Shown piece after piece: positions 50,001 to 62,700 of a stretch of 64,000 nt of DNA. Each line of letters opens with the position of its first letter. The stretch's first letter is position 1. The position numbers and the translations under genes were made by a program. Location: positions 19,165,214 to 19,229,213 of the forward strand of contig CM037778.1 of assembly GCA_021229015.1 (NCBI GenBank), written 5' to 3'. The DNA is from Solen grandis (lineage: Eukaryota > Mollusca > Bivalvia > Adapedonta > Solenidae). The notes under the pieces are model-generated. The model made no database searches. It was not told the origin of the DNA and saw only the letters and a program-made list of their open reading frames with translations.

Positions 50001-53000
50001 ATCAGTATCTAAGATTTACGACAGCAGTACTCAGCGCATAAATAAATATTTCATGACTTCACGGTAAAACTATCCGATTGATTTCTCAGTGATGTAAATA
50101 AGTCAACGCTTTGATTCTGGTATATTATTCCCTTGCTCGAATTGAACCAAGCCAACTAAGTAATACTAAAATACTCGAGGTCGAATGCCATCATTCTTGT
50201 TTCCTTATCAAAACACCCTAAGATTTTATTCTTAGCAAATATTGTGAATTATCAACGTTATTATTAGTGCCAACTCAATCATGTCCATGTATAAACAATC
50301 ATGGTAAAATATACCTTTCACCTAATTTAAGAACTAAAATATTACTTTGCTCTTATGGATAGAGAAATTCAAGTATGATGTCTTTCTACAGATAATTTGC
50401 CCCATCGCCGCGATAGAACAGGTGACGAACATACCCAGTGTTTCCAGAAACTATAAATCGCCAAACACTTGAAATGAAGTGTAGAAAGTACATAGGCGCA
50501 ATAACTCAGTGGTAGAGTATCCGCTTTGTGTTCAGGTTGTCTGGGGTTCGAATCCCAGCCAGGGCACTTCCTCCGGTGACCGCGTCAAACCAAAGACGTA
50601 TAAAATTGGTACCAGATGTACCCTTGCCTGACACTCGGCAAAATGGTGTTGCTATGGGAACTCAGAGTACTCAGTACTGGTTCTACCCAGGAACTTGTCT
50701 CCCGTGTATCTGTGCTATACACTTGGCACGTAAAACAACCAAAGGGTCTTTTCGCAAAATGAGCTAGGGTATCGCACCCGGACTCCCTTGTATTTATCTA
50801 CTTCTCTTCCGATGCTGTCTCTTCAGCCAAACACAAGACACACACATCCTTGATTGTAAGGCCTAAAATATGGCCATAATAATCAGAAATGATTGCTAAC
50901 CAATACAAAGATAGAAGAGAAAGAAGAACCCCATTAAATAATGATAAGACATAATAAAATTAAAATCATGGCGCAAAAGAAAAATCCAGACAATTTGGTG
51001 ACTGTTGTCTCTAGTAAGGAAACAACGCAGGATGCTGCAATATTTTTTTCTGTTGTAAAGATGATAAGGATTTTTTTTTTACATAAAAAATACAAAAACA
51101 CAAAAAGATGACAGACGCATAACAGTATCAGAACGGTTTCTGGTTAGGAAACTATGTGAGCGACTTTTTTTCTTTTAAAAGGGTTGGTAATTAAAGACTT
51201 GTTTTCGCAATTAATGCCGCTAGTATAATTCATACGTGAGTTTATTCGCATTTTTGATAATCCGTTTATAACAACTGTTTGCACAATTGAGAATTCATCT
51301 CCGAACAGATTAAGTATTCTGTTGGCACTTTAAAACATAAATACCCCATGCAGTCCATGTTGCTGGTTGTTCATTGATAAAAATCGACTTTTTTCAGCAA
51401 CGTTAACAAAGTGTCAGCGCCCATTCTTCGGCGTTATAAACAAAACATTAATTCCCAGTTGAACTTATCAGAAATAACTTAATATATTTGCACATAACCT
51501 TATTTGTTGTGCATGCTAATTAAATGCCAGACCAAGCGATTAGTTTATTAATAGTATAGCATATTGCAGCTAGAGTTTAAAAGATTATATGAAGTATAAA
51601 GGCTACTTAATCCAAAATTCGATTGTACTTAAGTAGACTGATCGGCGACCAGGGGAATTATGCCTTAAATAAACAAATTGTCGCACTAAAAACCACTTAG
51701 CTTGAAACCAGCCCTTTATTAAGCAATGAATTGACCAAATTAGCGGAATAATAAAAACAGTTTAAGTTATAAGCTGTTTAATTTTCGTAAATTACATATT
51801 GATTGTTAATATAGATTAATGTCCATGTTAATATAATGTAGGACGTTTAACGGTTGGTGAGTTTTGCCAATCATGGAATTATGACGTTACGTTTGACGTT
51901 GAGTCTTCGATTGCCACTCTCTCTCTCTCTCTCTCTCTCACACACGAGTGGGGATGGGAAAGAGAGAGAGGGGGTACTGGGGGTTATTAAGTTACTAACA
52001 CGGATTTAAGATATACAACTTAAGATTCAAACTGATATTTGTTTGACTATATAGATGCATTATTTTGTATCAAATCAGTCATCGTATTTCCATTTATCAA
52101 TACCCGCCAAATAGATGTGTCACTATCATATTTTACATAAAACGATTTAATATCCATCATATTAAAATATATGAGTCGTCATTATACGCTGGTATTAAAA
52201 CAAATAAAATATCACTTAAAATGAAAGAGAAATAATGATAGTTTAGAAAAAATAATTGAAACACAACTGATATGTAATCGTATCTTGTAAAACATCACCT
52301 GATTCCATTTCCACCATTTTAACGCTAAGTACGACTTAGATTCTTAGGAACCAGTGTAATCATCCTTGTTTTACAAATATAAATTCTCAACTATTTCATT
52401 TCTCAACAAATATTGTTAGTTAGTAAGGTAATAGTCTATGCCAACTTGTCATGAACGAGAATAGTTCATAAAACAGGAATTGTGGGATGTGTCTCCAAGT
52501 ATTTATTACTTAGCGTTAAGTATCGTGTGTGGAATTCGAAGGAGATATTATATCAAGGAATATAATTGATATTGAAATTATATCTAAGGTTCATGCCTTT
52601 GGACTCTGAAGATTCATCTTCTTAGATTTTGCATGTTTCAGGTAAATAAATGAATTTCATAAATACAAACTAGTATTCTGTTATTCCAGTAACGCGTACA
52701 AGTATGTGTCAAGAATGTTTTTTTTATTATTATTTTGATAATCAAAGAATTAAGGAGTTTGCTTGAATACACACATACCCAAGTGCACTTGATATATTCC
52801 AAGTACGTAAACTCTATCTGATAGCTGGGCTAGCACCAGGTGGGGGAGAGCATATGGGCCCAGGGGTCAGATGGGAATCTCAATGCCCGGGTTAGCCCAT
52901 TGTAGGTGCGTGTGGATCTTTGATTATCAGTGTAACGGTCAGCATACCTGAGCCTGATAATATTGATAGAGATAGGAACCCGTTTGTGGCATTTCTCAAT

Positions 53001-54348
53001 GTGGTTAGCATGATATTGAGTTTAAATCTCATCTTTAACCCGGCGCTCCTCTCTTATCTTAATATTTTCATCAAGGAAGTTTTCATGAATTAAAATTACA
53101 TATACGTGTCAATCTATCTCATAATGTCAATTTTAGAGATAGATCTATCTATCTATCTTATCCATATTTCTACCCGTCCGTCAATTCTACTACACGTGCA
53201 TTTCCTAACGTCTAACGCTCCTTTTTGATGGCAAATCCTTATTGTAAAGTCTTCTTGTCTGTTCTGTTCTTTCTATCTATGCAAATATTTCTTTTAGACA
53301 AATCGTACCCTCTGAAGATGAACTATTCATCATTTAATATTTTAAAACAACCTTTCGATGACTCACTTGTCATATAAATGGATCATCAAACCATATACAC
53401 TAAGTCCATTAGTCCTCAATAAACACCTGTGTTAAATTATTATCAAAATATTCACTAAATATGTTTATAAAGTTGGTCTTTATTTTCTTTTAAGATTTAA
53501 ATGCACATATATGTTGTCATTTTGATAACCTCTTTTCCCAATATTTGTCATGTCAGGCTTCTTTTCTTATCGTGATTATTACTTTTATCCATGTTTACAT
53601 AGAAATCTTCAAAATTCCCAAGTATATTCTGGCTACCTATGTATGTATACCCTCGCTTGTTTCATTTAATCTCACATTTAAACACTCGTCCTTTTCAAAC
53701 TGTGTCCATCAAGTTTACCGAAGGATTAAAGCGAAGTATTTTTGTCAGTGTTCAATATGAATCAACAAATTTCATATCTAAACTCGGAACAGAAATGTCA
53801 TTTATCAATGAACTTTGGCCTTCTAATTAGAAATATGATACATTAACTATCCCCCTATTCTAATCGCTTTTTGATATCCTGGCGGACAATGCCCTACCCT
53901 CAGGAAATTTGAAATTTCATTTGGATGAATAAATGCCTTGCTGACTCGATCGTAATTACTTAAATGTAAGTTGAGTGTACCTATATGCCCTCGTTTTAAA
54001 TGACTACCTATTCTATTCTACTGACATATTCAAGGGTTATCTCATGTCTTTTCTAAAGTATATCACATTATCATATATTTCTATATATGGTTGTATTTTG
54101 ATGTTAAAACATTTTCAAGTTATATACATATGAGGTTAATACAGGTGTAAAAATATATTGAGAGAGAGCGGGGGTGGGGGGCAGTGAGGGTTTGTAATTT
54201 AAAATAGCAAGTGTTACTGAAGAATATACCCACTGTGACATAAAACACACAATACATATAGAAAAATAAATATGTAAATCATTCAAATCCAGTTATGGTA
54301 TAGTATCATTTTCTTTTAAGTAGACAGTTAAATTCTTCTTCTTCTTCT

Positions 54349-54379
<31 letters not shown>

Positions 54380-57300
54380 TTTCTTTTTTTTCTTTTTTTT
54401 TTTTTTTTGCTGAAGAAGACAAGGGAGTCCGGGTGTGATACCCTGGCTCATTTTGTAAATAGATCCCTTGGTTCTTTTACGTGCCCGGTGCCCGGTGTCG
54501 AGAGACAAGTTCCTGGGTATGCATTAGACTTTTAAAAATAGAAAAATGATATTTTTAAAGAATGTTGAATTCTAAATGCAGAATACAATATTCTAAAATT
54601 GTTGCTAGTTTACGAATAGGGATAATTAAAATATTTGCGTACTATTAAAACTGCGCATATACTGGTTACCGTGGATAAATAATTTTACGTGTGGATAATC
54701 TTTTTTCTGAAAATCTGAAATAATCTCTCTCTCTCTGAAATTACGGTATGCCAAATGTTCTAACACATGCTAAATTTGAAACATTCTTAATATATAATTG
54801 TCGGTTTCAAATATTCATTATTCCCTTTTAAATTAATGTTTGCTCTATGATATACAAAGGGTTAATTAACATACCAACATACAGCACAAAAAAAGAATAC
54901 TATAAGCAATCGTTTTTCTTTTCATCTTAAAGTTTTTTATCAGGTCATATTTTTACACTTATTACCAATTTACTATGCATACACCTATGGTAAAAGAGTA
55001 TCTATATTCCCTAATTTGTTCATTTACAACCTTAATGTAGCTTTCTTACAAACGTACCTATTCAGGAAGTATGTAAACATTTGTGAAATTATCACAAATA
55101 ACCAATCATTATTGCTTTATTGCTTTTTTGTATTTGATTTTTTTTATTTCTCACATAGTCAGTAGGGGGCAAATATACATTGACCACGCTTCTCCCTAAC
55201 CGTCTGTGCTGCTCAATAAATCCGACAGCGTGTATGCTAAAAAATGAACATTGCCAATGCCATTTTAAAAATTTAAGCACTCTCTTGTTAAAAAAAATAA
55301 AATCAAATGTTTGATAAGATTCAAAGGTTTCTACTAACGTGTGAGAGGCTTTGTTTTTATCCATTTCACTGACTGGAAATATTTGTTCATTATAAATTTT
55401 AATAAATGCCTTAACAGGCATTTTTATGATCTTATCATTTGTTTGTATTATCGCATGGGAATGAAGCCTTTATTTGTAAACTCCGTTTGAATTAATCCAC
55501 GGGTTGATAGATATTGAAGTGTAAGGTGACGTCTTCTCCGTGAGAAGGAGACAAGGGTTGGATAAAACACGTCAGAGTTTACTTCTTTGATATCTTTGAA
55601 GTCCTGCATATTAAATCATTAAAAAAAATCTTGGGACTTGTTTGTTTCTGATAAAAAAAAAATGAATGTACGTGCAATACAATAGGAAAACGATATTACG
55701 GGGAAAAAAACAGGGCTGTTTTAGTATTTAATGTTCATTATTTTCTCTTGTCGAAATCGATATGTTAAATCTTCACACTAGTTAGATTGGTTTGTACTGA
55801 ACTGCACATATGAAAATTATGAATCAAAGAAATGAGATACAGGAATTTACTCTGACCGCATTCGAGTGATCAGCAAATTTGAAATTTACAAATATCTCTT
55901 CAATTTCTAAGCAGGCATTGATCTTTGTATCAAATTTCAATAGGGGTTTTGAACATGGTTGCCACGGAAATTATCAAGCGTCATATGGAACGCAGTCTGG
56001 TATTTTAGCACGTGTAAATGCATATGACGTATTATTATTTGTCATGAAAAACATGCCTTATATATAAAAAGAAAACATTAAATGTCAAAATGCGCTTTTA
56101 TTTATTCAGATATACAAAAATACAGACTAGAGCAAACTTTTTACTGAGAATTTTGTATACTTTTATTGTGATAGTTGACAATATTTTTTATTTGCTGGCT
56201 TGAATCTAGCCTCACAACGACATCATTTTGGAGCAACTTTCTTCTGATCATGTTCTATTCTTTTATTAATATGATAGATGACTGTAATGTTTTGTTTGCT
56301 TGTTAGAGTGTAACGTACCACCAACAGCATATCAGCCATTTTTGGGGCTTTCTGGCAAGTCCCATTTACCTGACACTAGGCCAACCAATCCTGGAACGAC
56401 ATGTTTGTGCACATTCTCAATTACCATTCTTAACGACATTAGTATGTTACGGGCAGGATTGAACCCACAACCGCCCGGTTACGAGGCGGGCACTCTAACC
56501 ACTCAACTACCGAGGCCGATAAACATACATTTTATGCTCCATACGACACCACTTATAGCCATTTCAGTGAATGTACAACTGAACTATTTTACTTTCCAAT
56601 AATCGTGGGAGTGTCATCTAAAGTGAAATTATTTTTTTTAAACAATATATAAATTTACAGTCCCATTAATGAGATAAAGAAGCTTAACGTACAGCGCGGA
56701 TATTGCTTACCCGACGATAATACAACCGTTCAGTACCACGCCGGAGACAACTTTCTGACCCACTTAGCTGTTAAAACACATGGGTTTGAAAGCTTTCAGT
56801 TTTAAAATGGCGATGAAAAGTATTAGATTTCTCGATCAAATTCCGGCAGATTTAAATACCCAAATCGATATATCAGGTAAAATTGAACGTCCGGTAGCAT
56901 CAAAGTGCTGTACTTGAAACGTTTGGCAAACATTCCGAAGGGCAGGACAAATATTTGCCCCAGGGACATACATTTAATAACATTATTATCGCCCTTACTC
57001 TTTCGCAAGTACATGTTTATATATACACTTACTTAGAGGTGTGGAAAGACACTCCTGTTTAGGGTTTATAAAATGTTTAAACTTGATATTACCTTGTAAG
57101 CAGAAGAAAATGTTCTCGTCAAAAGTGTTTTTAAATTGTCCATAAAGTGTGTCTTTGTCCAATTTGCGCCTGGGAAGGTCATGAAGAATCCTTGCCCACA
57201 ACGGGGTTCGAACCCACAACCTTCGGACCGCAGCCCTCATTTTCGTACATATAACTTAAACATAATATGGAATTTTAAATATAACGCAAATGAATCAATT

Positions 57301-59712
57301 TATATTTGATAAAACAGAAAATTTACAAATATTTGAAAGTAATTTTCAGAGTATTTTTCTGAGTGTTTCAAAAAAAAAAATCCATGGCTATATCCGTGTG
57401 TCGGAGACAGGGGGGGACTGGTCGAGTGTTCTGTCTGTTTTTGTTTGAAAACTTGTAAATTAATTCACGCCATTTTGTCACAGTTGGTGTTTTATAGGAA
57501 AAGGAATGGGAGTAGAGTTGCAATAAAACGTCATCAGGAACTGCCGTTGTTGTTCTGTTAAATACTTAGACTGTCGAATTAGGTGGTTGATTTAAACTGC
57601 AAAGATCAGCAACCGACTTTGATCGCTGTAAGGACCCTGCAATAATAATAACATATAAATGTATATGTAAGTTAAATCTCCAGACGTTGCATGTTATGAT
57701 AACAAAACTAATCGAACATTATGTAATCAACCCGTGTCTTAATCTACTCTATCAAACGGTATCGGAATACTTCATCATCGATTAATTAATCGATAAGTCC
57801 ATACAGGAACATCGATTTTAAATAATCGCCGATGACCCAGAAAAAATAACTGTCAAAAGTAGGCAATAATCTCGGCTGACAGTTGATCAATGGATTTATG
57901 TTCTTCAGTTTATGTCCATCCATTATCATGCGGCTATCTTTGTTTTGCCAATCTATACACCCTATATAGATTTAATGTCTGTATATCAAATTGCATTTGA
58001 AGATCATACATCGCGATAGTGTCTGTTTAAACGGTATACTTTGATTTGTTTAGATTTGAAATTGTTTGTGTTTATTGTATCTTCTATAGTTTGCCAGATC
58101 GTTAATTGGGGGCTTTGTTTAACCTGGTGAAATATATTGTACAACGCCGCACACTGCGATATCATGCACTTGGCATGCGGTATAAAGTGATTTAAAAACT
58201 GTTCAACAAAATATTATTATCCACCACGTGTTTGCGGACAGAGCAAGATCATCCCCACCGAGGGCAGCCGCCCATATTTTTTTCTCTCTTGCTCTCTTGC
58301 TAATAAAAATAGTATGCCTGTCTGTCTGTAAGCTATATCCTGATTCTTTTAATGAAATTTAGAAGTTATAAATAAATATGTATATAATTCATCATGATAC
58401 ATTATCTTAAGGTAGTCAGCAGGATGGTTCCCCGACCTACTTCTACATATAACGGGGAAAATACAGAGTACATACTCCTAAAAAACTATATCCTGATAGA
58501 GCTACGTATGTATCACATATCCTGATAGAGCTACATATGTATATCACATATCCTGATAGAGCTACATATGGATATCACATATCCTGATAGAGCTACATAT
58601 GGATATCACATATCCTGATAGAGCTACGTACATTGTATGTATATCACATATCTGATAGAGCTACGTACATTGTATGTATATCACATATCGTGATAGAGCT
58701 ACATATGGATATCACATATCCTGATAGAGCTACGTACATTGTATGTATATCACATATCCTGATAGAGCTACATATGTATATCACATATCATGATAGAGCT
58801 ACATATGTATATCACATATCCTGATAGAGCTACATATGTATATCACATATCCTGATAGAGCTACATATGTATATCACATATCCTGATAGAGCTACATATG
58901 ATATCACATATCCTGATAGAGCTACATTATGTATATCATACATCATGATAAAGCTACATATGTATAACATATATCCTGATAGAGCTACATATCACATGCT
59001 AATGCCAATGGACATTTTTATTTTTGTTTGTCTGGTTTAAAGTCTTACCGACGTAATTCAAATATTCTGGAGATTCTCCTCTACCTGTTTTTAATGGCAT
59101 TGGTATAACGTGACTGGTTCCCAACTTTTCTTTGGTATTAGTCATGTCATTTTATCAGACTGGGTTTCGAATCCATGACCTCTAGTTATCTCGGGATGAA
59201 CTCCCTAACATTTTGGCCATATCGGACTGGTGTTAGAACGCTGTCATTATATGTACAGTATAATACAATGCGAAGGTCTGTACGTTTTCTAACCCCCCTG
59301 CATGTCTTGCTTAGTCAGTACGGCTATCTCTACGGGGGCCTTCGTGGTCGAGCGGTCATAGTCGCTGACATGTTGACCCGAATTGGTTCGAATCCCGGTC
59401 TGGTCATTCGAAAATTCCATGTGAGGAAACCACCAAGTTGACTTGATGTAGGTCAGTGGTTCTACCCAGATGCCTCTGTACACACGGGGACTTCCTCCAC
59501 CTGTAACTAGCTAGATGTCGCTATACGGCTGAAATACTGTCGCAGCGACTTTAAACTCAAAACAACATAAACAACATTCTAATCAACTGTAACATCAGCA
59601 GTATCTATTCCCATTGAATTCATCAATGATCGCAAGTCATTTATATGTATTTCGTGTATATGACTATAAGTTGGTCATGCTTAAGTCTAAATAAAGTGTA
59701 TGTTCTGTTCTG

Positions 59713-59773
<61 letters not shown>

Positions 59774-62700
59774 ATTGTTTATGGCGTGAACTCGTAGTGA
59801 GATAGTACTAAATCTGTCTCGTGAAGACAGATGGCCCTAAATGACTGAAATACTGTCAGTGGGACGTAATGCACTAAACAAACAATCAATAGTTGTGCAC
59901 TAAGCTATTTATATTTGTATATGTCAAATGAATAAAAAAGAAGCCGAAGAACACTTTAGGAGGGGTTTGTAACTAGTACAGCAAATTATTTTTCCCTGAT
60001 TGATTTAAGATCAAGTTGCAGAAATTACTATACCTCCATGCTTGTACGTGTTTTGTCCTCGATTTCCCAGAATGCCCTGAACTGACGCTGGCGACCTCTG
60101 TCGATACCAATGATCGTCTGCTGGGAGTTTTCCCATTGATTCGTAACAGAACTCGATGTTGAGGTGGCGTTCGATGGTATTTAGACTTTAATGTGGCCTA
60201 ATAACCCGCGACATGGGGTTAGTTCGTTTCAGACTGCTTTGAAAAACTCAATCTATATTAAGTATAAATCGTGCTTCACTGGAAACGGCGATTTACAATG
60301 TCGTTTAAAAGTATACTTTGATGATGATGATGGTGCAGGTCCTAAATTGAATTTCTTCATATGAATTAAAAATAAGATATTCCGTTTCAATGGAAATAGC
60401 TAATACTTTTTTTTATTTATTCAAAAGCGTCTTCACTGCAACTTCAATACAAAACAGTATATCAAAAATGAAAACTCAAAATGTATGAATATGTGCCAAA
60501 ATATATAGGGAATATTATGTTGCAGTAGCTTTCCGTGGCTTTGTATTTTGCTCCGAGCAGCGTGGGAAGAAAGATATCTCGCGAGACCGAAGGTCGAGCG
60601 AGATATCTTTCTTCCTACGCTGCGAGAAGCAAAATACGAAGCCACGGAAAGCTACTGCAACATAATTTTCCTTTTATTATATACCTTTACATTTTCAAAA
60701 CAGAAGAAGTCAGTTTTTAGGGTTTTGATGGCTTTATTACTTTTTTCTTCAAAAAAAAAAATCATCAATGGCGGATGAATTTTAAAGAAAAATATAAAAA
60801 CAATGTTTCTTTGATAATAATTAAAAAAAAAAAAAAACAAGAACATCCTTTTTTATCGTTTATTAAATAAATTTTACGAGATGATTTCTTTGATAAAAAT
60901 AGAAACTGGTTCTCCCAGTAGTATTGGTTCTCGTCTCTATTTACTACGTAGCGCCCACTTACAGCGGGAACCATGCCGAAAGTAGTCCGCACAGTGTGAC
61001 GTCATACTATGTATTAGACGCTGATATAATACGGATTTTTAATATGTTGAGTTGTATTTGCGTCTCGTATTTTGCGTGTTTTAGGGCCAGAAAATGTATA
61101 GGTATATAATAAATTAAGATACACGCAGGCAAATATAAAAGTTAATTAAAATAAAAGATAGAAGATGGAAACCTACGGAGCCCCTAAGGTGACATTTTCG
61201 ATACTTTTTTCCAGGGGATTATTTCGTAATTACGAATTAATATTTCGTAAAAACGAATTAATATTTCGAAATTACGAAATAATATTTCGTAAAAACGAAT
61301 TAATAATCCGTAAAAACGAATTAATATTTCGTAAAAACGAATTAATAATTCGTAAAAATGAGATTTATTTACGCAACCTTTCTTACAGCAACCTAGTGTT
61401 CATGATTTCAAGTGCGTATTCCGGGAAACTTGATATCCCATTATATTAAGGCTAATTGCTTATTTGCTTAAAACAACCGTGTATGTGAATATCCCTAATG
61501 ATTAGGCTATCATGTATTTTCCGTCGTTAGTTGGTAGCTAGAAAATATTGCCCATGTTCTCCATGTGTTAGTTTGCATACTTTATAGTTTTGAAATCAAG
61601 TGAAAACAGAACTGATGAGCCTGATGTACAGAATCGTATTGCATTGATACACTACACTGAGTGCGGAGTGATACAGTGCAGTTAAATCGGCTACCATAAC
61701 TACGCAAATTAGCAATGCCTGTTTTTGACTCCCCGCTCATAAAACTATTATTTATCATGATAAGCAAATGCCGTCATGGATATATTGTGGGTTTGTTTTT
61801 TGTTTGTTTGTTTGTTTTTTGTTGTTTTTTTTCTACATGATACAAGCACATCAAAGCAAATAAAGACTAACTTGTCTAAAAAGGTGCGTGTTTTACATAA
61901 TACAATAACAGTAACTCATATGATAGATAATGCTCAAATCATACCGTTGTTGTCTCCCTTAACAGTCGCCAAGAGAACTGGTGAATAAGTTAGCCAGTAT
62001 TGACTAACAATAAATTAGTTATGAATTGAAAAGATAGTCGTTTTTATTGGGAAAAAAGAATGACGACAGACGTTCTTAAAATTTAAGTAATTATTATAAG
62101 GTTGACATATCTTTGACCAGGCTGGCTGCTTCATGCAGGTGGTTGCTGATACAGGTTCGACCATTATAAAATGATATGTCATAACCAAATCCTCTTCTTT
62201 TATATCTTTCTCTAGGATGAGTCGGTCGCCAAACACAAGAAGGTCCCGATGGCCAAGGTCCTTGATCTGCTGCCACTGCGTGGTCCTTCAACCTTCACAA
62301 AGTTCTGTGACGTACTGCAGCTATGTGGACACCCCTTCATAGCGGACTTCCTCAGAGATGAAGGTTGGTGTCGTCTAATAGAAATAATGTTCGCGTCCAT
62401 AAAATGGGGGTTCTTACTGTTTGGAACAAATGTTAGTCCGTGGTCCAGTGATGCCATTCTTATGTCGTGACTACGAATCCGAAGGTTTTTAGTTCGAATC
62501 CCGTTTGAAGCAAGGATTTTCAAAGCCTTCCCTGGCGCAAAATACTGGTCCAACCATGTAACCGCTAAGAAGAATTAGTATAAGCTGTGAAAACTTGTTT
62601 CCCAATGACGTAAAATGAATAACTTTAAACTATTTTTAATTATATTTAAAAAGTGTAGACTAAGGTCATTTTAGAAAAGTCGCTTAATTGTATGGATATC

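Larger units (their letters stand above)
47062..62215 (+). other. 15.2-kb intron 1 of the CARD gene
   Basis: Apart from the repeats listed separately, stretches 48430-49600, 50850-51880, 52000-52800, 53050-54300, 54550-56290 and 57250-58120 show nothing I can support as genes or RNAs. Open frames there are short and without domain features. Confidence 0.7.

Noticed and set aside
50497..50570. tRNA gene
   Set aside because: Box A and box B are good, but the ends do not form an acceptor stem, and a conserved SINE body follows that recurs at 54410-54525.
55092..55421. 109-codon minus-strand ORF (MPVKAFIKIYNEQ...)
   Set aside because: No recognisable domain, no splice context, and AT-rich composition; it could be a chance frame. 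Not supportable as a gene.
56454..56520. Minus-strand tRNA gene
   Set aside because: The acceptor arm cannot pair and the anticodon loop is abnormal; it is a SINE head.
60433..60778. Mirror-image ORFs on both strands around 60.5-60.7 kb
   Set aside because: They are a by-product of the 151-bp foldback.
61165..61449. 94-codon ORF with NELIFRK repeats
   Set aside because: It is the translation of the dyad-symmetric 20-bp repeat.
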